51,281 bases of DNA from CALGLS01 sp047626155. Lineage in GTDB: Bacteria > Bacteroidota > Bacteroidia > Chitinophagales > Saprospiraceae. The notes below the pieces were generated by a model. It was not told where the DNA came from. It saw only the letters and a list, made by a program, of their open reading frames with translations, and searched no databases. The number at the start of each line of letters is the position of its first letter. Position 1 is the first letter of the stretch. Location: NCBI GenBank assembly GCA_047626155.1, contig JBLHRR010000021.1:1-51281 (forward strand), read 5' to 3'. This document shows, piece after piece, positions 25,965 through 36,257 of the stretch. A program made the position numbers and the translations under genes.

Positions 25965-28544
25965 CTACTGCAAAACAATCTGCCTACTACTAATCCCTTC
26001 TTCAGAAAACAAACTAACTACATAACCACCTTTCGGCAAATGCGTCAGATCTAATTCCAATTTCGTCCCTTCCAATTGCACTTGATTTAACTCCTTATTG
26101 AAGACTACTTTACCAGTCATATCTGTCACCTGAACTCGTTCGGCATCCTTGGTCGAAGTAGTTAAATTAATATAGCATAAGCCCTTTGATGGATTCGGAT
26201 AAATATCCAAAGCAGCATTTGCTATCAGCTCTTCCGTAGCAACTGGAGTCTGGGTAATTTGAAAATCCCACACGCCTCGGCCATAGGTTCCAAAACGCGC
26301 AATTTGCTCGGCTTCTAAATACTCCACCGACCAGTAAGATTGGGTTGGAGCACAGGTGCCTGCCAGGTCGTACCATTTATCTTCGGTAGTATAATAAACG
26401 TAAGGACCATTCTCTGTGCCTGCAAATAAGAACAAATCATTTTCATCTCCTCTAATCTCAAAAACGAGCGTATTTGGAAGCCCATCAGCCATAGAATTCC
26501 AATTATCTCCCTGATCGGTACTCTTGTAAACTGCGGGGTTAGAATAGCCACTCCCTCCAAAGTAAACCGTGTTTGTATCAACCCTTGAAGGATAAATGGT
26601 AGAACCATATAAATAATGTCCTTCCGGTAAAAAGTTAACCATTTGTTCCCAGTTTTCCCCTCGGTCTGTTGAAGTGAAGAAACGGCCATTCGTTGTAGCG
26701 GCATACCATAGGTTTTCATTAAGTGGAGAAATGGCCAATGCCGAAACTTCTCCACCGGACTCGGCTTTGAAATCGTAGAATAACTGAGCCGGTACGACTG
26801 TATTGCTACCACCTTCAAGGGCAATGATATAAGAACCAGGGCCACCATCTACCGATCCTCCAGCGAGGTAAACAATGTTCTTTGTTGGGTCGGGATCCGG
26901 AAGGAGAGGTGGGATCCAAACCGATTCGTTTTCTGAATCGACTTCCCAACTAGCAACGGGGCCGCCATTTGTCTGCGGATTGTTATATAAGGTAACCCAG
27001 CCACCAGGATAAACCGTCCATAAACGACTTCCTCCTTGCGCAAAAACAGTATGACCATAGTCTCCAGAAATAATCTGATCCATTTCAAGAACTTCATCAG
27101 CTGAAGAAGCAAAGCCTCTCTGGAACCCTTGATCTTGACTACCAGCATAAATAAATCGTGGATCCAGCGGATCAGTATCGACATCATAGAATTGACCAAC
27201 GTTCAACCCTTCCTTTCCAATATTTAAAGTAGTTGCCATGTCGTCCCAGGAAATACTAAGCCCTCCATGGTTACTAATTAGCATAAAAGGATTGTCTGTT
27301 CCTGCTTCCGAAAATTCTTCAAAGTACATCATGTCAGCATGCAAGCTGTAATCAATATCTCCATAATAATCCCCCCAGTCATTGGCTTTATTCCAGAAAT
27401 TTCCACCATCATGACTATAGTAACATTCGAATCCTCCGGTAATTAAGAAATCAGGATTGCTCGGGCTGACATAAAGCCCGACGCCCCAAGGCTGAGCACC
27501 AATGTCTCCTTTTTCTGTCCACGTGAGCCCAAAATCATCTGTTTGAAACACAAGGTTCTCTGTGTTATAAGCATACAAACGGGTCAAGGTATCTATCTGA
27601 ATTCCGGCGAGATTGGTTCTATTTTCAAAGTAATTAAAAGTACCATTATTGCTTAGCATCTCAAGTGCATCAGTATTTTGATTGATCCGCTGTAGCCTAG
27701 TTGAACTACCTGTATCATGAGCTAGGTAAACTTCATTCGTTCCATGAGGATTGCATAAGGCAAACCGATCAAAGGTCGAAGTATTCAAGGTCTGAATGAG
27801 GTTGAAAGTCTCTCCTTTGTCTATTGATTTATACAAACGAGCATCTGTCCAATAATCAGGCTTCGCGATTATATAAATGTAGTGCGATTCGTTTTTCAAA
27901 ACGATAGGGTGGCGGGCTCCTCCCCAGTTATCGGTATAATTTATCCCGGTGGATGCCGTCCAAGTATATCCGCCATCATCCGAATAATGAGGTACTCGGC
28001 CTGAAAGTGCTAACAATCGTCTTCCGTTTGGACCTTGGATGAATTGTAGGAGTTGCGAATTGAACTGTAGATCTTGGTTGATAACGATCCAGTCACTGCC
28101 GTCTAGATTTCCCTGCCATAAAGTACCACCGCCAGAAATTGCAAGTATCTTGTTATTGATACTGTCGTATTCTGTTGCAAATATACAACCGGCTTGATTT
28201 TTACTCCCTCTCTCTTTCCATTCCCCAAAAAGAGCAGCAGGTATAATTTCTTCTTCTATTCCTCCTCTTAAAGCTACAGATCCTGTGGCTCCTTTCTTGA
28301 TTCGTTCCTGATGCCTTTTTTGACTATTGCCCAATTCTATTGCTTTCCAATCGGTACCGGGAGCGGCACTATGCATAAGGTGAAACCATTGTTGACGAGC
28401 ATCCTGGTTTCCTTCTTCCTCTCCTTCTTTTATGATGGTAGGTTGGGGATGGAATGCGTTTTTCTTTTTAGCAGGAAGAGAAAGAAAGTATGTCGCGAAA
28501 ATCAAGAAAAACAATCCGGGTAATAGTAGTGTTTTTTTATTCAT
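25965..28544 (-). CDS. secreted VPS10/BNR-repeat protein with T9SS sorting domain
   Basis: An 859-residue exported protein. The signal peptide is MNKKTLLLPGLFFLIFATYF. The body is a beta-propeller (sortilin/glycosyl-hydrolase-like) with at least six Asp-box units: SDDGGYTWTAS, SIDKGETFNL, TDDFGLTWTEKG, SHDGGNFWNKA, STDRGENWEQM, STDQGDNWNSM. The last 75 or so residues are a type A T9SS sorting domain (DIYPNPSKGLCYINL, then VTDMTGKVVFNKEL, ending SSRQIVLQ). It should be exported through the outer membrane and anchored to or released from the cell surface. Ligand unknown. Element B copy 3 follows the stop. Confidence 0.9.
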   Translation of the reverse strand: MNKKTLLLPGLFFLIFATYFLSLPAKKKNAFHPQPTIIKEGEEEGNQDARQQWFHLMHSAAPGTDWKAIELGNSQKRHQERIKKGATGSVALRGGIEEEIIPAALFGEWKERGSKNQAGCIFATEYDSINNKILAISGGGTLWQGNLDGSDWIVINQDLQFNSQLLQFIQGPNGRRLLALSGRVPHYSDDGGYTWTASTGINYTDNWGGARHPIVLKNESHYIYIIAKPDYWTDARLYKSIDKGETFNLIQTLNTSTFDRFALCNPHGTNEVYLAHDTGSSTRLQRINQNTDALEMLSNNGTFNYFENRTNLAGIQIDTLTRLYAYNTENLVFQTDDFGLTWTEKGDIGAQPWGVGLYVSPSNPDFLITGGFECYYSHDGGNFWNKANDWGDYYGDIDYSLHADMMYFEEFSEAGTDNPFMLISNHGGLSISWDDMATTLNIGKEGLNVGQFYDVDTDPLDPRFIYAGSQDQGFQRGFASSADEVLEMDQIISGDYGHTVFAQGGSRLWTVYPGGWVTLYNNPQTNGGPVASWEVDSENESVWIPPLLPDPDPTKNIVYLAGGSVDGGPGSYIIALEGGSNTVVPAQLFYDFKAESGGEVSALAISPLNENLWYAATTNGRFFTSTDRGENWEQMVNFLPEGHYLYGSTIYPSRVDTNTVYFGGSGYSNPAVYKSTDQGDNWNSMADGLPNTLVFEIRGDENDLFLFAGTENGPYVYYTTEDKWYDLAGTCAPTQSYWSVEYLEAEQIARFGTYGRGVWDFQITQTPVATEELIANAALDIYPNPSKGLCYINLTTSTKDAERVQVTDMTGKVVFNKELNQVQLEGTKLELDLTHLPKGGYVVSLFSEEGISSRQIVLQ

Positions 28545-28779
28545 CAGAGCTTTTTGTATATATGTAAAATTAGATCAATAAAGATACTAGATAGTAAGGG
28601 GATAGGCTAGCATCTTCCTAATATTTATGAATATTGTCCGTACTTATACTTAGTCTAAGTAATATTATTTTTGAAATTGGGAAAATTGCTGTGGAGAAAT
28701 CTTACATTTACGGTACTACCAAAAGTCGTATAAACCATTAATAATCGGCTTTTGATTTTTAACCATTTAATCAAAAAAT

Positions 28780-30141
28780 ATGTCCACTCTAACGAGCACT
28801 TACCATGCTAAGTTGGATACGTTCATGGAACGTGTCAAACAAATTAACCCTAACGAATCGGAATTCCATCAAGCGGTTCAAGAATTTGCTGAAGTTATTA
28901 TTCCTTTCGTTGAAGAACATCCAAAATATCAGAACTTTGGTTTATTGGAAAGAATGACCGAACCAGAAAGAACGATCTCTTTTCGAGTAACCTGGATGGA
29001 TGACAATGGTGAGATACAAGTCAACAAAGGTTATCGAGTTCAGTTCAATAATGCCATCGGGCCATATAAAGGAGGACTTCGATTCCATCCTTCTGTGAAT
29101 TTGAGCATTCTTAAATTTTTAGGTTTCGAACAAATTTTCAAGAATTCTTTGACCACGCTTCCAATGGGAGGAGGTAAAGGTGGTGCTAATTTTAACCCAA
29201 AAGGAAAATCAGACAATGAGGTTATGCGTTTTTGTCAGGCCTTCATTCGAGAACTCTATCGCCACATGGGTCCTGATGTAGATGTGCCTGCGGGAGATAT
29301 TGGAGTAGGAGGGAGAGAAGTTGGATTTATGTACGGCATGTACAAGAAATTGAAAAACGAACATACAGGAACTTTCACTGGGAAAGGGTATGCCTTTGGT
29401 GGTTCATTGATTCGTCCGGAAGCAACAGGCTATGGCTCGGTATACTTTGCCAATGAAATGCTGAAAACAAAAGGAGATAGTCTGAAAGGAAAACGTTGCA
29501 TCGTCTCTGGCTCCGGTAACGTAGCGCAATACACTGTGGAAAAGATTCTAGAACTAGGAGGAACTGTTCACTCCCTTTCTGACTCCTCTGGAACCATTTA
29601 TGACAAAAATGGTATCACAACCGAAAAACTGGCCTTTGTTATGGATTTGAAAAACAATAGACGAGGACGTATCAAAGAATATGCGGATCACTATAATGTT
29701 GCCTACATGGAAGGACAAAATCCTTGGAGTATTCCTTGTGATGCTGCCTTCCCTTCTGCCACACAAAATGAAATCAATAAAACAGATGCCCAAACTTTAG
29801 TAGAGAATGGCTGTAAATTGATTTCTGAAGGTGCAAATATGCCTACAACTATTGAAGGAATTGAGGTATTCCAAAAGGCAAAAATTCTTTACGCACCAGG
29901 AAAAGCGTCTAATGCAGGTGGTGTCGCTACTTCTGGTTTAGAGATGTCTCAAAACAGTTTGCGAATTTCCTGGAAAAGAGAAGAAGTGGACGAGCGTCTG
30001 TTGGGGATTATGAAAAGCATTCATAGTCAATGTTTGGAATATGGTACAGACAAGGATGGATACGTTGATTATGTGAAGGGAGCGAATATTGCCGGATTTG
30101 TGAAAGTAGCTGACGCTATGATTGCACAAGGAGTACTCTAA
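28780..30141 (+). CDS. gdhA: NADP-type glutamate dehydrogenase GdhA
   Basis: A 453-residue cytoplasmic hexameric-type enzyme converting 2-oxoglutarate and ammonia to glutamate. The substrate/catalytic stretch is complete: YKGGLRFHPSVNLSILKFLG, LPMGGGKGGANFNPKGKS with the catalytic Lys, and PAGDIGVGGREVGFMYGMY. The Rossmann domain has GSGNVAQYTVEKI. Length and motifs match the small GDH50 class, usually NADP-dependent and biosynthetic; cofactor choice is from family knowledge. It converges with the sensor kinase gene. Confidence 0.96.
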   Translation: MSTLTSTYHAKLDTFMERVKQINPNESEFHQAVQEFAEVIIPFVEEHPKYQNFGLLERMTEPERTISFRVTWMDDNGEIQVNKGYRVQFNNAIGPYKGGLRFHPSVNLSILKFLGFEQIFKNSLTTLPMGGGKGGANFNPKGKSDNEVMRFCQAFIRELYRHMGPDVDVPAGDIGVGGREVGFMYGMYKKLKNEHTGTFTGKGYAFGGSLIRPEATGYGSVYFANEMLKTKGDSLKGKRCIVSGSGNVAQYTVEKILELGGTVHSLSDSSGTIYDKNGITTEKLAFVMDLKNNRRGRIKEYADHYNVAYMEGQNPWSIPCDAAFPSATQNEINKTDAQTLVENGCKLISEGANMPTTIEGIEVFQKAKILYAPGKASNAGGVATSGLEMSQNSLRISWKREEVDERLLGIMKSIHSQCLEYGTDKDGYVDYVKGANIAGFVKVADAMIAQGVL

Positions 30142-30162
30142 ACGTTGTAATATTCTTTTAAA

Positions 30163-30201
30163 AAAAAAAGGATTTCAGCATTTTGCTGAAATCCTTTTTT
30201 T
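30163..30201. terminator. bidirectional terminator between gdhA and the sensor kinase
   Basis: AAAGGATTTCAGCA pairs with TGCTGAAATCCTTT around TTT, with an A-run before and a T-run after. It serves two converging genes. Confidence 0.9.
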
Positions 30202-30229
30202 ACAAATACTATCTTTTTTAAGGCGTAAA

Positions 30230-32305
30230 TTAGCTTACCTTTTTTACCGTCGTTTCCATCTCTGCAACAGAAATGGGAAAGCTAAAGAAAAAAGTACTGC
30301 CTACATTTTCAGTTGATTTAACCCAGATGTCACCACCCCAAGTTGTAACAATCCTTTTACAAGTAGCAAGCCCGATACCCGTTCCTTCGTATTCGTCACG
30401 AGTGTGTAAGCGGCGGAACATTTCAAAAACCTTCACCAGGTTTTCTTTTGAAATCCCGATTCCATTATCTGCTACTGAAAGAACGTATTGGTTTTCTTCT
30501 CTTTTACAATCTATAATAACTTGTGGGTCTCTTTCTCCTTTGAATTTTACGCCATTACTCACCAAGTTTTGTAACAACTGAATGAGTATAGTACGGTGTG
30601 CTTTTACTTTAGGTAAATGCTCATCCTTTATGATTAGTGTAGCATTCAGCGTTTGCAAACGATGACGTAAGTTTGCTTCCACAATAACCAATACATCTTT
30701 TAAAGAAATGAATTTAGTAGGAGCGGGTTGGGTTCCGGCTCTTGAAAAATCAAGTAAGTCGTCAAGTAGTGTTTCCATTCTTTTTACGGCATCCACTACA
30801 TAAAACATAAACTCTTTCCCGGACTCGTCGAACAAATCATTATATCTTCTACTCAAAAGATTGGTATAGGAGTTGATCATTCGGAGTGGCTCTTTCAAAT
30901 CGTGTGAAGCTACGTAAGCAAATTGTGCTAGATCTTCGTTTGAGTTTTCCAATTGCTTATTCTTGATATGGATTTCCTCATTTTTATCCGCCAGCAAAGA
31001 ATTCTTTTCCCCTAATAGTCTATTGACCTTGTTCTGATAATCCAGTTTAGATTTGTACCACCATAAGAACATCAGAAAGGCTACGAAAGCGATGGCAAAT
31101 ATATAGAATTGCTGTTTTCGGATTTCATTGTTCTTTTTCAGTAAGGCTATTTCATGCTCCTGCTCTCTAATTTGGTATCGTTGTTTGGATTGCCCCATTT
31201 CTTCCAGTGTTTTTTCACTGATAAGGGAATCTTTTAATGTAATATATTTTTTAGTGTAAAACAAAGCTTTTACGGGGTCATTCATTTTATCGTAGACCGC
31301 TGCTAATGTATTATAAATCTCTGGTTGTCTGCCTTTTGCGTCTACTTTTATTGAGGTAGCAAGTGCTTGTTCCAAGTATGGTAAGGCCAACTTAGGTTTG
31401 TTCCATTCTAGGTATAAATTTGACAAATCAATACTACTCCCAATAGTGCCTACACGATCATTGACTTCATTTTTTAAGGCAAGTGATTCCTTTATGGCCT
31501 GTTCTGCCAAATCCATTTTCCCCTGTTTTTTATAATTGGTGGCAATGTTCCCTTTGGCGTAAGCGATGCCTGTCTTATAATTGAGTTCTTCTGCTAAGAT
31601 TAAAGACCTTTCATTATACTCCATACTTTTATGATAATTGCCTAATTTTTCATGAACGGGTCCAAGGGCCGCAAGGCAAGCGTAGGTAGCCCTTTCATTC
31701 TTAAGGTTATCAGCAAAGCTTTTTGACTTTTGATAATGCTCCAGTGCTTTATGATATTGAGACTGATAATAGAAGATATTACCGATGTTATAGTGTGCAT
31801 TTACTTTCCCAAGTGTATCATTTTCTATATCGTATATGGAGAGGGCTTGCATTTGATGCTCAAAAGCTGCTTTATAATCGCCAATGGATTGATGAATGGA
31901 AGACATTTGGGAATAAGCCTTGCGTTTGTAAGGTGATTTAAAATAGCCATCGTCCATTTCAATCAGATCCGCATAATAGAGTAGTGCATCCTGATAATTA
32001 TTCTGACGATCATTGCTATAACCCAAATAGAACAGGCATTCTGCGATCTTTTCAAGATCTTCTAATTGTTTCGCAGCTTCATGGGCTTTTAAATAATGGT
32101 CAATAGCTTTGTCATACTCTTCTGAACCCTCATGACCATATAACTCACCCAACTTGGAATGTATACTATATAGTGTTGCGTAGTCCGAAGAACCACTTTT
32201 CTGGGCTAAAACTTGCAATAAGCTATCAATAGGTTCGGCTAAAACTGTTGTCGTTGATAAGAAAATAGCCATGGCCAATAGTAGGTAAAACCTCAAAGTA
32301 TGCAT
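30230..32305 (-). CDS. TPR-containing sensor histidine kinase
   Basis: 691 residues from the ATG at 32303-32305, which starts a signal peptide (MHTLRFYLLLAMAIFLSTTT); the open frame runs 22 codons further upstream without it. The periplasmic part has about seven tetratricopeptide repeats (NAHYNIGNIFYYQSQYHKAL, AYAKGNIATNYKKQGKMDLA). One membrane helix (FYIFAIAFVAFLMFLWW) leads to a coiled coil and a HisKA domain with the phospho-acceptor in ASHDLKEPLR (about His468), then HATPase boxes QNLVSNGVKF, VADNGIGI, GTGIGLATC. No response regulator is adjacent, so the partner is unknown. The signal sensed is probably protein-bound through the TPRs (inference). Confidence 0.92.
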   Translation of the reverse strand: MHTLRFYLLLAMAIFLSTTTVLAEPIDSLLQVLAQKSGSSDYATLYSIHSKLGELYGHEGSEEYDKAIDHYLKAHEAAKQLEDLEKIAECLFYLGYSNDRQNNYQDALLYYADLIEMDDGYFKSPYKRKAYSQMSSIHQSIGDYKAAFEHQMQALSIYDIENDTLGKVNAHYNIGNIFYYQSQYHKALEHYQKSKSFADNLKNERATYACLAALGPVHEKLGNYHKSMEYNERSLILAEELNYKTGIAYAKGNIATNYKKQGKMDLAEQAIKESLALKNEVNDRVGTIGSSIDLSNLYLEWNKPKLALPYLEQALATSIKVDAKGRQPEIYNTLAAVYDKMNDPVKALFYTKKYITLKDSLISEKTLEEMGQSKQRYQIREQEHEIALLKKNNEIRKQQFYIFAIAFVAFLMFLWWYKSKLDYQNKVNRLLGEKNSLLADKNEEIHIKNKQLENSNEDLAQFAYVASHDLKEPLRMINSYTNLLSRRYNDLFDESGKEFMFYVVDAVKRMETLLDDLLDFSRAGTQPAPTKFISLKDVLVIVEANLRHRLQTLNATLIIKDEHLPKVKAHRTILIQLLQNLVSNGVKFKGERDPQVIIDCKREENQYVLSVADNGIGISKENLVKVFEMFRRLHTRDEYEGTGIGLATCKRIVTTWGGDIWVKSTENVGSTFFFSFPISVAEMETTVKKVS

Positions 32306-32907
32306 TTTTCTAAAGTGGAAAATTGCGCTGGCTCCTATAAAATATTCTTTCTTGCTTAGGGGCAAACACATATGAAATTTTAATATTCAAATTAATATTC
32401 GCAAAGATTATTCCATGGGAGTAAAAATGGAAGTGTTTTAGTAAAAAAAAACAATATAAATATATGTTTATATTGTTTTTTAATTTTTACAAATGAGTGG
32501 ACGTGGCAAAAATGTTGACAGTTCTCACAATAATAGTAGCGTTTCATTGAAAAGAACACCTACTGACCCCACTTCTTCCTTAAACGTAAACGTCCCAGGA
32601 ACTTACCTCTTGAAAATAAGTTTATTTCTTGCCTTAAATAGGGTAGTTGGCAATATTGTTGTTATATAATAAAAAAGGAATTCTCCCTCCAAGAGTAATC
32701 AAACTTTGAATTCTTCAAACTAACTTGTATCTGCCTTTTCCTGTGAATTAAATCTCCCCAAAAAATCTTCCCTGTATTTATTTTAGTATCACATTTAACT
32801 TATTCTAACCACACAACTCGACCTATTTAATCACTCGGCCTTTTGTCGAACTAACAAGGAGTATCTCTTGCTTTGGTAACCTCTTTGTTAGCATAACTAC
32901 ATAACAT
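32306..32907. other. 602-bp divergent spacer with an AT hairpin
   Basis: An inverted repeat AACAATATAAA / TTTATATTGTT with A- and T-runs on its outer sides spans 32446-32481 (15-bp arms, six-base loop). It lies upstream of both flanking divergent genes, so it is not an obvious terminator for either. No other gene or repeat is seen. Confidence 0.5.
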
Positions 32908-34719
32908 ATGAAAAAAAGAGTAACGCTATTATTCCTGCTATTCCTGGGATTATTCTATGTACCGGAGGTTCATGCAATTACAGTTACTTCCGTTAATGAC
33001 GGTAACTGGTCTGATGCAAGTACCTGGAGCTCAGGAGTGGTACCAACCATCAACGATGAAGTTATTATAGATGGACATGTCGTGACTATAAATTCAAGTA
33101 CCCTCATAGATGCTGATTTTGGGGCTATTGATATAGCAAAACTGAGTATTATCAACTCAGGTACTACAATAAATGGACAAGCTTCATTGCAAGTTACGAC
33201 TACTGTAACTATTAATATCACTACCGATCTTCTTTTGAGAGCTCCTATTGCAGGTCAATCTGTAGAACTATTACTAAGTGGTTCATCAGCTCTGATTCAG
33301 GTTAATGGAAATATTGAATATTACTCGGTTGCTTCTGGTCTAACGAGTATTAAAGTTAACGGTGGTGCAACACTAGCATTGAAAGGAAATATTTTACGTC
33401 CTGATTCTTACGGCTCTTTGACTATGGAAGCTGGAACAAATTTCCATCTCAACGGTACCGGAGCACAATCTATTCCTGCTGATAATAATATAGAAGGAGA
33501 GCCTTTCGATATAGGAAATATCATATTGGAAAATGACAATGGCATAGCTTTGACCGCTCCATTGGTTGTAGCAGGAGTTTTGGAATTGACCGCTGGAAAT
33601 ATTATTTCCTCTCCTGCAAATCCTGTTATTATTGAGGACAATGCCATCATTATTGGTGGTAGTGAATTGGCTTATATTGAAGGTCCGGTAATTAAGAATG
33701 GCCGATCCAATAGTGAATTTGAATTTCCAATTGGGGATGCTACAACTTATGCTCCAATGAAAATTTCAAAACTAGACAAAAGTGCTTCCAGCTTCACTGC
33801 TGAATACAGAGGCGATCCACCACCATTCGGCGTATTTGAAAACTCTGCACAAGAGCAAGTACTAGATGTGGACGCTACACAACATTGGGAATTGAACAAG
33901 ACAGCAGGAAGTGATGATGTTACGATTCAGCTGGCCTGGTCTGATGGAGCAGCTAGTGGATTGACAAGTTTAGCAAAAACCATTGTTGTCGGTTTGTCTG
34001 ATGAAGGAACGGCCTCTGCAACTTGGATGAGTTATGGACAGTCTGCCACCACAGGTGCTGTAGGAGCTGGAGATTCTGGAACGGTTACTAGTAGAGAAGG
34101 AGACCCACCACCATTTGGGGTGTTCAAATTCGCTGTAGGAAGGGGAGAAACTAAGATAACAGAATTACCAGTAGAACTCATCAAATTCGAGGTGAAGAAA
34201 GACAATGGAAAAGCAAGCATCGAATGGAAAACGGCTTCTGAGCAGAATAGTGTTCAATATGAAATTGAAAGATCTACAGACGGAATGAACTTCGAGCACA
34301 TCGGAACAGTGAAAATCCATGGAGATTCTGAGACACTAAAGGAATATGATTTCATGGATATCTCGCCAAACAGTGGCTCAAATTACTACCGATTGAAAAT
34401 AGTAGACTACGATGGCAGTTACGAATACTCAGACGTAGCAACCATGTCCTTTGGAGCTGATATTGTTATCATGGTCGCACCTAATCCGGTCGTAGATGTG
34501 ATGACGATTAATGCAGGCGAAGTAGGTCAGAATGTTACTGCAACGGTTGAGGTCTTTGATCAGTCAGGAAAGCAACTTTATCAGCAACAGGTAGAGTTCC
34601 AAAACGGACAGTATCAAACCAATGCCAGTGAGCTGAATGTAACTACTCCAGGCGCTTACTTCATCCGGGTAACAGGAAGCAATAGTTCCAAAGTAGTGAA
34701 ATTCATGAAAGGGAATTGA
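32908..34719 (+). CDS. secreted surface protein with T9SS sorting domain
   Basis: A 603-residue protein with a signal peptide (MKKRVTLLFLLFLGLFYV). The N-terminal part resembles the beta-helical G8-like start seen in Bacteroidota surface proteins (GNWSDASTWSSGVVPTINDE, DGHVVTI), rich in short beta strands to about residue 270. The word GDPPPFGVF occurs twice (about residues 302 and 398). A fibronectin-like segment follows (LPVELIKFEVKKDNGKASIE), and the last 80 residues are a type A sorting domain (VAPNPVVDVMTINAG, VFDQSGKQLYQQ, ending KVVKFMKGN). Exported by T9SS; function and ligand unknown. Confidence 0.85.
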   Translation: MKKRVTLLFLLFLGLFYVPEVHAITVTSVNDGNWSDASTWSSGVVPTINDEVIIDGHVVTINSSTLIDADFGAIDIAKLSIINSGTTINGQASLQVTTTVTINITTDLLLRAPIAGQSVELLLSGSSALIQVNGNIEYYSVASGLTSIKVNGGATLALKGNILRPDSYGSLTMEAGTNFHLNGTGAQSIPADNNIEGEPFDIGNIILENDNGIALTAPLVVAGVLELTAGNIISSPANPVIIEDNAIIIGGSELAYIEGPVIKNGRSNSEFEFPIGDATTYAPMKISKLDKSASSFTAEYRGDPPPFGVFENSAQEQVLDVDATQHWELNKTAGSDDVTIQLAWSDGAASGLTSLAKTIVVGLSDEGTASATWMSYGQSATTGAVGAGDSGTVTSREGDPPPFGVFKFAVGRGETKITELPVELIKFEVKKDNGKASIEWKTASEQNSVQYEIERSTDGMNFEHIGTVKIHGDSETLKEYDFMDISPNSGSNYYRLKIVDYDGSYEYSDVATMSFGADIVIMVAPNPVVDVMTINAGEVGQNVTATVEVFDQSGKQLYQQQVEFQNGQYQTNASELNVTTPGAYFIRVTGSNSSKVVKFMKGN

Positions 34720-34832
34720 TTAACTTAAACTGTTAACCTAAACTTTAACTTCCCACTTTGGTGAGATATAGAGTTTACTGTTAACGATTATTCAAACTTA
34801 ACAGTCAAGCCGTAGGGCTGATAGCGTTCAAT

Positions 34833-34876
34833 AAAGAAAGCCCGATTGGATCGAATTGATCTAATCGGGCTTCTTT
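34833..34876. terminator. bidirectional terminator
   Basis: AAAGAAAGCCCGATTGGATC pairs with GATCTAATCGGGCTTCTTT around GAATT (one mismatch). It lies between the surface-protein gene (+) and the converging ychF (-). Confidence 0.85.
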
Positions 34877-34936
34877 GTATTTCCCTCAATGCTTACGTTA
34901 GTAGTGCAATTAAAGTTAATAGTTTTAGTTGAAACT

Positions 34937-36037
34937 TTAAACATTAAAGCGGAAGTGCATAACATCTCCATCACCTACCACGTATTCCTTTCCTTCAACA
35001 CCCATTTTCCCAGCCTCTTTAACCGCACTTTCAGAACCAAGACTTACAAAGTCGTTGTATTTGATGACCTCCGCACGAATGAATCCTTTTTCGAAATCAG
35101 TGTGAATAACGCCTGCTGCACCAGGTGCTTTTGTCCCCTCTGTAATTGTCCAAGCCCGCACTTCTTTTTCACCTGCAGTGAAGTAAGTAATGAGTTGTAG
35201 CAAGTTGTAGCAAGATCGAATGACGCGGTTTACACCTGGTTCGGTCAGTCCCATTTCCTCAATAAACTCCATTCGTTCTTCCTTGGTATCCAACTCAGCG
35301 ATGTCCGCTTCAATACCCGCACAGATGTATATTACTTCCGCTTTTTCAGCAGCTACAGCCGCTTTGAATTGTTCGGTGTATTCATTACCACTTAAGACAG
35401 AATCCTCATCTACATTACAAACATATAGAATCGGCTTAGCAGTCAGCAACATCAATTCTTCTAATAACTCCTCCTCATCAGCCGTTTCTACAGGATAGCT
35501 TCGCGCTGGTTTTTCACTCTCCAGGTGAGCCATTAATTTCTGACCCATTTCGACTTTCGCCTGATCTTCCTTCTTTCCACCCTTGGCTTGTTTCTTCAAC
35601 TTCTCAATCCGCTTTTCTAAAGTCTCCATATCCTTGAGTAACAATTCCATGTCGATGGTCTCCTTATCTCTTACCGGATTCACATCGCCATCCACGTGAA
35701 CAATATTGTCATTCTTAAAGCAGCGAACCACATGCACGAGGGCAGTTACCTCTCGGATGTTAGCCAAAAACTGGTTACCAAGTCCTTCCCCTTTACTTGC
35801 CCCTTTAATCAAACCAGCGATGTCAACTATCTCAATAGTAGTTGGTTGCACCTTTTGAGGATTAACAAGTTCTGACAATTTATCCAACCTTGGATCCGGA
35901 ACGGTGATAATACCTACATTCGGTTCCTTTGTCGCGAAAGGATAATTAGCGGCAAGCGCTTTCGCAGAGGTAAGTGCATTAAAAAGAGTAGATTTGCCAA
36001 CGTTGGGTAATCCAACTATTCCACAAGTAAGAGCCAT
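34937..36037 (-). CDS. ychF: YchF/OLA1 family ribosome-associated ATPase
   Basis: 366 residues. P-loop GLPNVGKSTLFNAL near residue 9, switch region, VDIAGLIKGASKGEGLGNQFL, and in place of the GTP-specific NKxD the sequence NVDED (NxxE), which explains the known ATP preference of YchF. A coiled coil (EKRIEKLKKQAKGGKKEDQA) and a C-terminal TGS domain (TEGTKAPGAAGVIHTDFEKGF) complete it. Binds ribosomes and is linked to stress responses in other bacteria. Confidence 0.96.
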   Translation of the reverse strand: MALTCGIVGLPNVGKSTLFNALTSAKALAANYPFATKEPNVGIITVPDPRLDKLSELVNPQKVQPTTIEIVDIAGLIKGASKGEGLGNQFLANIREVTALVHVVRCFKNDNIVHVDGDVNPVRDKETIDMELLLKDMETLEKRIEKLKKQAKGGKKEDQAKVEMGQKLMAHLESEKPARSYPVETADEEELLEELMLLTAKPILYVCNVDEDSVLSGNEYTEQFKAAVAAEKAEVIYICAGIEADIAELDTKEERMEFIEEMGLTEPGVNRVIRSCYNLLQLITYFTAGEKEVRAWTITEGTKAPGAAGVIHTDFEKGFIRAEVIKYNDFVSLGSESAVKEAGKMGVEGKEYVVGDGDVMHFRFNV

Positions 36038-36257
36038 AATTTTTATTATTTAAATTTTAGGAGCGCAAAGATAATCTTTTTTTGGTTTTAGCTATAAAGA
36101 CCTAAAGAGAACTTCGATTGGACGCTCAAAGATAATTTCAATCTCAACCTAAAATACAACTTCAGACTCAATTCCCTTAATTACGCGGGACTTCGGGTAT
36201 TGTTATTGGGTTTTATAGTTGAAATTCCCTCCGTAAGATTTTATAAACGTACACTAT

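Noticed and set aside
32446..32481. Terminator for a flanking gene
   Set aside because: Both neighbours start, not end, on its sides; kept only as an inverted repeat.
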